Assembly (NCBI GenBank): GCA_946902875.1
Contig: OX336350.1
Span: 19,954,048-20,018,047 of the forward strand
Source: Nematopogon swammerdamellus
Taxonomy: Eukaryota; Arthropoda; Insecta; Lepidoptera; Adelidae
Length of the DNA: 64,000 nucleotides
Reading direction: 5' to 3'
The notes beneath the pieces are model-generated. The model was not told where the DNA came from, did not search any database, and saw nothing but the letters and a program-made list of their open reading frames with translations. Of this stretch, positions 61,235 through 64,000 are shown piece by piece; the stretch's first letter is position 1, and each line of letters opens with the position of its first letter. The position numbers and the translations under genes were made by a program.

Positions 61235-62178
61235 AAAGATCGAAAGGGAATTCTGGAAAGGGAAGGGAAGGCAAGAAGTTCGACTCCATGTATCAATCGC
61301 GCCGATATAAATGATACTGATATGAATCAATAGAGATAGCAATATATATGGCTGAAGAATGCAACGAAGCAAAGATATATTATGTGCAATTAAGCCGCGT
61401 TCGTGTACATAGAGTAATTGAGCGTTATGGGTTCCCGCATACACCGACCACTGAGTCTCAAGACACAACATAGCGTGTTTGCAATATTGAAACCGCGTCC
61501 GCCAAGAATCAAGAATGTGCAAAATAAAGCGGGGAGAGCCGGAGAGGAACCGAGCGACGGGCGACCAATCAAAAGCAGCGCTCAGCACCGGCGCGAAGCC
61601 GTGTGTTGGTGGCCATGTTTGGGCTGCGGAAAAAAATCCACGCAGACCGCTCGACGGATGAAAATCCGGGAAATTAAAACGCAGTCCGTATGCGCTCATA
61701 TAATTTCCAAGGGTTACAGAATTTGCGGAAAACCCCTCGCGGATTCGCAGTGGGTCCTAGGCCTCAACGTTGCCTTAAATGCACTTCCACCGCATAAAAC
61801 TTAGAGTTTTATTTTTTTATGACAATTTAATATATAAACTTTCGTATTTCTGACATTTACTTGATTTTTTGAACTTTTATTTTATTGTTCTTTTGATTTT
61901 TTTTTATTTTGGTTGTAAATTGTTGTTTTGACGATGGCCTATTTTTGCTTGGATATTCTTTATATAATACTTCACTTGTCTAAGTGTATAAAATGTACAA
62001 AAGTGACCAATAAAAGAATTGAATAGAATTGATGTGTGGTCCCCGGGCTCGATGGTCGGTAGCCGCATAGGACACTATGTACCTAACCCAGTTTCAGTCG
62101 CACGTGCTTAATTTATTGTTGTGTTAAATGAAATCGAATAGCGACCATCTGGGAACTGGTCGTCACATCTATTTATAA
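61235..62178. other. single-copy, no gene confirmed
   Basis: Frames of 128 (+, 61418-61804) and 165 (-, 61202-61699) codons overlap each other and part of a SINE; neither shows a domain. The + frame's end (ICGKPLADSQWVLGLNVALN) is curious but unrecognised. The rest is AT-rich. Confidence 0.3.
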
Positions 62179-62560
62179 CTATCTTTTGCCCGCGGCTTCG
62201 CTCGCGTTAAATTCGTGTTTATAAAGAAGAAAATAAGTAAGCCCCGCTACCTTTATTTCGGCGCGCGGAACAATTTGAGATCGGATATGTGATATGAGAG
62301 AAACATCATATCGTAAGCGAACTGAATTGTATTTGAATAGCCTATCCTGTGTCCCGTATAGTAAAATGTACTTGTACTAAATTTCATCGAATTCGGATGA
62401 TCGGTTTAAGAGTTATGGAGGAATATACATACATACAGAAAATATTTCTAAAAATCATCGTTTTAGGTTTTAGTTTCATACATAGAGCCTACAAACTCAG
62501 TATCTCATAAAAAAAATAACTTACTCCATGACCATCCCTTACAGATTTATTATTAGTATT
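62179..62560 (-). mobile_element. D-element, near complete, inverted
   Basis: CTATCTTTTGCCCGCGGCTT, CGCTACCTTTATTTCGGCGC, TCGAATTCGGATGATCGG, CATGACCATCCCTTACAGAT, TTATTATTAGTATTGATTGA, followed by (GAT)n to about 62612. Confidence 0.75.
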
Positions 62561-62679
62561 GATTGATGATGATGATGATATGATGATTATGATGATGATA
62601 TGATATCTTACTTTGTTTAGGTAGAGAAGTGAATTTACGTTTTATTCTTAACTACAGTCGCAGTACTTAGCCGGGGTTT

Positions 62680-62780
62680 ATGCTTCCACTGCTGGACATG
62701 CACCTCTCCAATCTTCCTCCAGTCCTTCGACGGTGTTTGCCACCGATGCACTTAATGTCGTCGTCCCACCTGGCGTTCAC
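62680..62780 (-). pseudogene. LINE C-terminal tail fragment
   Basis: TTCCACTGCTGGACATGCAC, CTCTCCAATCTTCCTCCAGT, CGTCGTCCCACCTGGCG: the last 100 bp of the LINE seen at 27572 and 33318, diverged. Confidence 0.6.
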
Positions 62781-62824
62781 GGATAGGGAACATTTTTACA
62801 GAGTATGTAATAACAAAGGCGCTA

Positions 62825-62925
62825 CAAAAGCACACCTGAAAATTGATAGATGGACCCCTTTTGTGCTTTTGTACCGCCTTCAACTCAAGGGTCCGAATAT
62901 GAACACTTTTCAGTTCTAGTCAAAA
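62825..62925. repeat. M-repeat
   Basis: See 49590: CTGAAAATTGATAGATGGAC, CTTTTGTACCGCCTTCAACT, CAAGGGTCCGA. Confidence 0.5.
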
Positions 62926-62929
62926 ACGG

Positions 62930-63315
62930 AATAAAATTTGGTAAGGTTGTGCAAATTCAGAAACAAATCGTCTCGTGTAGTGGCAATTACTTATATAAAA
63001 CATTTCACACTACATTACTAACTCTAGACTTTATTTCATAAAATGCATACCTAATACATACATAGTATGCACACAGGCCAACGACGACGAAAGGAAAGTT
63101 CCCATGACGCTATTTACATATAGCATACCTATTTGTGAGAGTGACGAACGAGCGCGTGAATCACAGAACAGCGATCGTCAGCCGTCCTCTCCGTCTTGCT
63201 CTGCGGTGTGAATATTAGATAAGCACAGAATTACATTTCTAGAAGAGCCAAATAACTTGACGAATAAAATTACTAAGGAACCCTCTTTATGTGAACAGAG
63301 TTCGTAGTTAGCAGG
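62930..63315. other. no gene seen
   Basis: Single-copy; no coding features. Confidence 0.35.
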
Positions 63316-63317
63316 TT

Positions 63318-63412
63318 TTTTATGTAATCCGGTATGTTATTGAATCTGAGGGCCCAGAGCACATGCCCCGAACAGTCAATATCACCTACGGGAAAGTGCC
63401 ATATCGGATACT
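63318..63412 (-). mobile_element. SINE-B 3' fragment
   Basis: TTTTTTATGTAATCCGGTAT, GAATCTGAGGGCCCAGAGCA, AATATCACCTACGGG. Divergent. Confidence 0.6.
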
Positions 63413-63419
63413 TACCTAC

Positions 63420-63545
63420 ATCAATCAATCAATAAATACTAATATCAAATCTGTAAGGGATGTTCATGAAGTAAGTTACTTTGTTTTATGAGGTACTGCG
63501 TTTGTAGGCTCTATGTGTGATACTAAAACTAAATTGATTATTTTT
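63420..63545 (+). mobile_element. D-element 5' part
   Basis: Preceded by (ATCA)n (63420-63432), as at 52018. AATCTGTAAGGGATGTTCAT, GAAGTAAGTTACTTTGTTTT, GCTCTATGTGTGATACTA. Confidence 0.65.
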
Positions 63546-63654
63546 ATTGTTTTTATTTAATTTTTTTTTATTTTTATATTAGTACTAAGCATGTACTCGC
63601 TTTTTATATTTCTTCATTAAAGAAAATGCAAAGTCGAAAATGAAAAGAAAAAAT

Positions 63655-63765
63655 ACGTCCCGACCAGGAATCGAACCTGGAACTCCGGCTTTTCCGGCGG
63701 AACGCAGGAATATGCGACATACCTACTATAGTACCAGTTATGACGTCATCAAGATGGCCGCCACC
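63655..63765 (-). repeat. tRNA-like 3' half (possible SINE head)
   Basis: Minus strand reads CCAGGTTCGATTCCTGGTCG then GGACG: a perfect T arm (CCAGG/CCTGG) and B box. GCCGGAAAAGCCGG just before could be a variable-arm remnant. No matching acceptor 5' strand or A box upstream, so not a functional tRNA gene. Confidence 0.45.
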
Positions 63766-63769
63766 GCGT

Positions 63770-64000
63770 TCAAAGTTTTGCGTATACAACAAAAAGTATG
63801 TAACATACAAGCATGTGTGGGGTGTCATAAAAAGCACAATTAAATGCACTACAATATTGTTCTTACATTTGACCTTGTAAATACCATAGTTTGTGAGAAA
63901 TTTAAGTTTTAGTAAAATTTTCACAAAAAAAATTATGTTTTTTTAAATATATCAACTTAACTAGTAACTTTACAGTAAAACATTCTATGTAGATATAAAT
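63770..64000. other. no gene seen
   Basis: AT-rich single-copy sequence to the window end. CTAGTAACTTTACA at 63961 resembles the RTE target at 12957, probably by chance. Confidence 0.3.

Noticed and set aside
61202..61699. 165-codon minus and 128-codon plus frames overlapping
   Set aside because: They overlap each other, and the minus frame runs into a SINE-B fragment; no domain.
63655..63765. tRNA gene on the minus strand
   Set aside because: T arm is perfect but the 5' acceptor strand, D arm and A box are missing.

Overview
The window looks like a stretch of moth or butterfly (Lepidoptera) chromosome that is intergenic or lies inside a very long intron. Evidence is the AT-rich background, the dense old and young non-LTR debris of lepidopteran type (CR1/Jockey-like, RTE-like), the short elements built on GTTCCGTA / GGCCAAGTGCGAG and on CCGCGGCTTCGCTCGC, and many SINEs. 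I recognise no intact host protein gene. All supported coding signals are broken transposon proteins: a reverse-transcriptase C-terminus with restriction-like endonuclease (53463-54721, related piece 58141-58422), a Penelope-like GIY-YIG endonuclease (47920-48309), hAT (45806-46123) and mariner (46639-46796) transposase pieces, CR1-like (44133-44620), RTE-like (55448-56850) and other LINE C-termini (23865, 27572, 33318, 62680).

The commonest elements are SINEs made of exchangeable modules. alpha is a head of about 80 bp starting TACCGTGTGGGGCCGGTACT. beta is a chimeric pol III head in which a 5S rRNA internal-promoter block sits between the A-box half and the B-box half of a tRNA. gamma is a body from about ACTGTAGGTCCC to GTTTCCATAAAAA. 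delta is a body ending in (TATG)n. Four combinations occur: V1 = alpha+gamma, V2 = alpha+beta+gamma, V3 = beta+gamma, V4 = alpha+delta. A separate SINE, here SINE-B, has a tRNA-Ser/Leu-like head but a body collinear with gamma. 'C-element' below means the GTTCCGTA family; its + strand is the one beginning GGCCAAGTGCGAG and ending ACGGAACCCTAAAAA.

Layout. 1-9500: C-elements, V1-V4 copies, a hAT (2416-3211) and a TTAA-flanked element (8934-9494). 9600-12650: SINEs and C-elements. 12957-17555: a truncated RTE copy with flanking 14-bp duplications, interrupted in its tail by a 4.4-kb foldback transposon whose arms are arrays of about 553-bp units. 17858-19475: a CR1 tail holding a palindromic TA-flanked MITE, itself hit by a 1.36-kb hAT. 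19.5-45 kb: SINEs, C-elements and LINE ends separated by single-copy islands, some GC-rich. 45.5-48.5 kb: a deleted hAT, a mariner remnant and a palindromic Penelope-like insertion. 48.5-58.4 kb: SINEs, another hAT, the restriction-like-endonuclease LINE, RTE remains and a Harbinger-like element with an internal 10-bp array. 58.7-64 kb: a 1.13-kb insertion of unknown type between 14-bp repeats, a GC-rich island and short debris.

Nothing here works as an operon or host pathway. The biology is of transposons: nested insertions give relative ages, and modular heads and bodies suggest SINEs recombining with one another and borrowing LINE machinery. Copy names, clade names and strand choices for non-coding repeats rest on comparison inside this window and general family knowledge; no database was searched.
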